A DNA stretch of 7,065 nucleotides from Actinomycetes bacterium (GTDB taxonomy: Bacteria > Actinomycetota > Acidimicrobiia > Acidimicrobiales > Palsa-688): the NCBI GenBank assembly GCA_021798075.1, contig JAJZYO010000101.1, positions 1 to 7,065 of the forward strand. Direction: 5' to 3'. The notes under the pieces were generated by a model. The model worked only from the letters and a program-made list of their open reading frames with translations, did no database searches and had not been told where the DNA came from. Of this stretch, positions 5,740 to 7,065 are shown in pieces. The position numbers and the translations under genes are program-made. Within the stretch, counting starts at the first letter, position 1; each line of letters opens with the position of its first letter.

Positions 5740-5985
5740 TCAGGGGACGGACGGCTCGTCGCGGGCGCTGGCTGGCCGGAGGTCGATGGTGAGCGTGAGG
5801 ATCCCGCCCTCCAGGGACCCCTTCGCGTCGCCGACCATGGCGAAGTCCATGTAGTCGGTCTTGGCCTGGTCGATGAAGAGCTGCCGCTCGGGGCCCTCGA
5901 GAGGGGGCACGCCCCGCTGGCGCACGGCACGGGCACGTTCTCTGAACCGGTTGAGCATCGCCTCGACGTCGAATGTGTCGGCCAT
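5740..5985 (-). CDS. Hypothetical 81-residue protein
   Basis: A small soluble protein beginning M-A-D-T-F-D-V-E-A-M-L-N-R-F-R. The first ~35 residues look like a basic amphipathic helix pair (R-F-R-E-R-A-R-A-V-R-Q-R, then G-P-E-R-Q-L-F-I-D-Q-A-K), followed by D-Y-M-D-F-A-M-V and a beta-like segment G-I-L-T-L-T-I-D-L-R-P (about 61-71). There is no signal peptide, membrane segment or cysteine. I do not recognise a named domain; it resembles, from memory, small conserved hypotheticals of Acidimicrobiia. Support for a real gene is its protein-like composition, G/C-rich third positions, an ATG start at 5985 with a TAACAT box six bases upstream, and its neat fit between neighbours. Its TGA (5742-5740) nearly abuts the stop of the exonuclease gene. 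Confidence 0.72.
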   Translation of the reverse strand: MADTFDVEAMLNRFRERARAVRQRGVPPLEGPERQLFIDQAKTDYMDFAMVGDAKGSLEGGILTLTIDLRPASARDEPSVP

Positions 5986-5991
5986 GGCGAT

Positions 5992-5997
5992 ATGTTA
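5992..5997 (-). promoter_or_regulatory. Leaderless-type -10 box for the 81-residue protein gene
   Basis: On the minus strand TAACAT ends six bases before the ATG at 5985 (spacer ATCGCC). That distance would put the transcription start on the ATG itself, giving a leaderless mRNA. No Shine-Dalgarno sequence lies in the six-base gap, consistent with this. No good -35 element is visible in the GC-rich stretch upstream. Confidence 0.5.
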
Positions 5998-6047
5998 CGA
6001 GCCAGGCCTGCCCAGCCTGCCGTGCCCCGAGTGGGCGGTGGTGGGGG

Positions 6048-6053
6048 TAAACT
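6048..6053 (+). promoter_or_regulatory. Possible -10 box for the zinc-knuckle small protein gene
   Basis: TAAACT fits TANNNT and stands out in a G-rich stretch of the 104-base divergent gap. Transcription would start near 6060, leaving about 30 untranslated bases that hold the GGGAG ribosome site at 6080-6084. No clear -35 element is seen. Confidence 0.4.
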
Positions 6054-6079
6054 GCAGGCCGTTCACGTTCCGAAGGGTC

Positions 6080-6084
6080 GGGAG
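6080..6084 (+). promoter_or_regulatory. Ribosome binding site deciding the GTG start of the small protein
   Basis: GGGAG lies five bases before the GTG at 6090, a normal spacing. This supports translation of the very short gene that follows and contrasts with the leaderless-type starts of its neighbours. Confidence 0.55.
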
Positions 6085-6089
6085 CAACT

Positions 6090-6284
6090 GTGAAAAAGGG
6101 ACGCCATCGGCGATTCGAAGAAGCGCGAGACTTGAAGCGTGCGGTGAAGGTGTTCGAGGCCGAAGAGGAGCCTTGCCCCGAGTGCGGCGCGGAGCCGGGC
6201 AAGGAGCACGCCTCTTGGTGCCTGGCCACCGAGGACGACCACGACGACGGTGAGGCCGAGCTGGGCCGCACCGAAAACGCCTGA
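6090..6284 (+). CDS. Hypothetical 64-residue protein with a possible zinc knuckle
   Basis: A small charged protein: a basic N-terminus (M-K-K-G-R-H-R-R-F-E-E-A-R), a helical stretch (R-D-L-K-R-A-V-K-V-F-E-A), then C29-P-E-C32-G-A-E-P-G-K-E-H40-A-S-W-C44 and an acidic tail (E-D-D-H-D-D-G-E). The Cys-x2-Cys-x7-His-x3-Cys pattern could bind one zinc ion, as in zinc ribbons or knuckles; this is inferred from spacing only. There is no membrane segment or signal peptide. The GTG start is backed by a GGGAG site, and third positions are strongly G/C. It lies 31 bases before ileS in the same direction, although ileS appears to have its own promoter. I do not recognise a named family; a nucleic-acid- or protein-binding accessory role is possible but unsupported. 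Confidence 0.75.
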   Translation: MKKGRHRRFEEARDLKRAVKVFEAEEEPCPECGAEPGKEHASWCLATEDDHDDGEAELGRTENA

Positions 6285-6303
6285 GCGCCCCCTGACGGGC
6301 CCG

Positions 6304-6309
6304 TAGTCT
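6304..6309 (+). promoter_or_regulatory. Leaderless-type -10 box for ileS
   Basis: TAGTCT ends six bases before the GTG at 6316 (spacer GTTCAG), the same arrangement as the minus-strand gene at 5985. Transcription would begin on or next to the start codon, giving a leaderless ileS message. No Shine-Dalgarno sequence fits in front of the GTG. A matching -35 hexamer is not evident. Confidence 0.5.
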
Positions 6310-6315
6310 GTTCAG

Positions 6316-7065
6316 GTGCCGCCCACTGGCCCAGGACCTATCTACCCTCAGGTCCCCGACAAGCCTGACTTCCCGGCGATCGAGCGCAACGTACTCACCT
6401 TTTGGGGCGAGGACGCCACCTTCGAAGCGTCGGTCAAGGCGAGGAGCGGGGCGAAAGAGTTCGTCTTCTACGACGGCCCCCCCTTTGCCAACGGCCTACC
6501 TCACTACGGGAGCCTGCTCACCGGCTTCGTGAAGGACGCCATCCCCCGCTACAAGACGATGCGGGGCTACAAGGTCGAGCGGCGCTTCGGCTGGGACTGC
6601 CACGGCCTGCCCGCGGAGATGGAGGCGGTGAAGGAGCTCGGCCTCCCGGGGAGGACGGACATCCTGCGCTACGGGGTGGGCAAGTTCAACGACTACTGCC
6701 GCACCTCGGTCATGCGCTACACCTCCGAGTGGGAGCGCTACGTGACCCGCCAGGCCCGCTGGGTCGACTTCGCCAACGACTACAAGACCATGGACCTCCC
6801 CTACATGGAGAGCGTCATGTGGGCCTTCAAGCAGCTCTACGACAAGGGCCTCCTCTACGAGGGCTACCGGGTCCTGCCCTACTGCTGGGAGTGCGAGACC
6901 CCGCTCTCCAACTCCGAGACCCGCATGGACGACTCCTACCGGCCGAGGCACGACCCCGGGGTCACCGTGGCCTTCGAGCTCTCCCCGCTGCCCGCCGGCC
7001 ACCCCCGGGCCACCCGGCTCGCCGGCGCCGGCGGCGCCACCCTGCCCCTCCGGGCGCTCGTCTGG
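6316..7065 (+). CDS. ileS: Isoleucyl-tRNA synthetase, N-terminal 250 residues (cut by window end)
   Basis: This class I synthetase attaches isoleucine to tRNA-Ile in the cytoplasm. Only the first 250 of an expected ~1,050 residues are present, and the frame is open to the last base. The sequence closely follows the eukaryotic-like type of IleRS found in actinobacteria: [12 protein letters not shown] (50-62), R-F-G-W93-[30 protein letters not shown] and [13 protein letters not shown]. The last ~30 visible residues enter the CP1 editing domain and include an Ala/Gly-rich loop. The HIGH signature reads H63-Y-G-S66 instead of the usual H-x-G-H, a change in a catalytic motif. GTG 6316 was chosen because the family N-terminus begins here and a -10-like box stands six bases upstream. 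The KMSKS loop and anticodon-binding domain lie beyond the window. Confidence 0.95.
   Translation, partial: MPPTGPGPIYPQVPDKPDFPAIERNVLTFWGEDATFEASVKARSGAKEFVFYDGPPFANGLPHYGSLLTGFVKDAIPRYKTMRGYKVERRFGWDCHGLPAEMEAVKELGLPGRTDILRYGVGKFNDYCRTSVMRYTSEWERYVTRQARWVDFANDYKTMDLPYMESVMWAFKQLYDKGLLYEGYRVLPYCWECETPLSNSETRMDDSYRPRHDPGVTVAFELSPLPAGHPRATRLAGAGGATLPLRALVW

Noticed and set aside
6496..7002. Minus-strand open frame opposite ileS
   Set aside because: The plus strand encodes unmistakable IleRS motifs throughout; the minus product is a Val/Ala/Gly/Leu-rich shadow.
1..7065. CRISPR arrays, tRNA or rRNA genes, insertion sequences, attachment sites
   Set aside because: No spaced direct repeats, cloverleaf-like segments, terminal inverted repeats or transposase/integrase motifs were seen on either strand. 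The only clear repeat is the short in-frame one at 399-455.

Overview
This is a very GC-rich window with actinobacterial gene content: a DUF3151-family gene, an actinobacterial-style isoleucyl-tRNA synthetase, frequent GTG/TTG starts, strong G/C at third codon positions and several apparently leaderless starts. The combination of genes suggests a deep-branching actinobacterium such as a member of the Acidimicrobiia. That placement comes from remembered protein resemblance and has not been tested by search.

Layout. (1) Bases 2-1282 hold the 3' part of a gene for a Thr/Pro/Ala-rich, mucin-like surface protein with a C-terminal membrane anchor and a short cytoplasmic tail. (2) Its end overlaps the start of a membrane-bound diguanylate cyclase (1269-2948) with an intact GGEEF active site and inhibitory site. 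(3) A HIT-family nucleotide-binding protein lies on the minus strand (2964-3446). Its 5' end overlaps that of a divergent plus-strand pair, DUF3151 (3423-3860) and a flavin-reductase-like protein (3863-4390). (4) After about 150 bases with a possible promoter and small leader ORF comes an RNase D-type 3'-5' exonuclease with HRDC domains (4541-5737). (5) It converges, with a 2-base gap, on a minus-strand gene for an 81-residue hypothetical protein (5740-5985). (6) That gene is divergent from a 64-residue small protein with a possible zinc knuckle (6090-6284). (7) The window closes with the first 250 codons of ileS (6316-7065, cut by the window edge).

How the genes fit together. Most of this is ordinary chromosomal housekeeping: tRNA charging, RNA trimming, nucleotide hydrolysis and flavin chemistry. 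The only pair with an evident functional hint is the surface protein plus c-di-GMP synthase, which look translationally coupled and could link envelope or adhesion state to c-di-GMP. There is no sign of a mobile element, CRISPR array, tRNA, rRNA or defence system.

The points most worth checking are the non-canonical HYGS form of the IleRS HIGH motif, the surface-protein/cyclase coupling, the unclear start and shared promoter of the HIT gene, and the leaderless-type -10 boxes. I see no convincing undescribed multi-gene system here.
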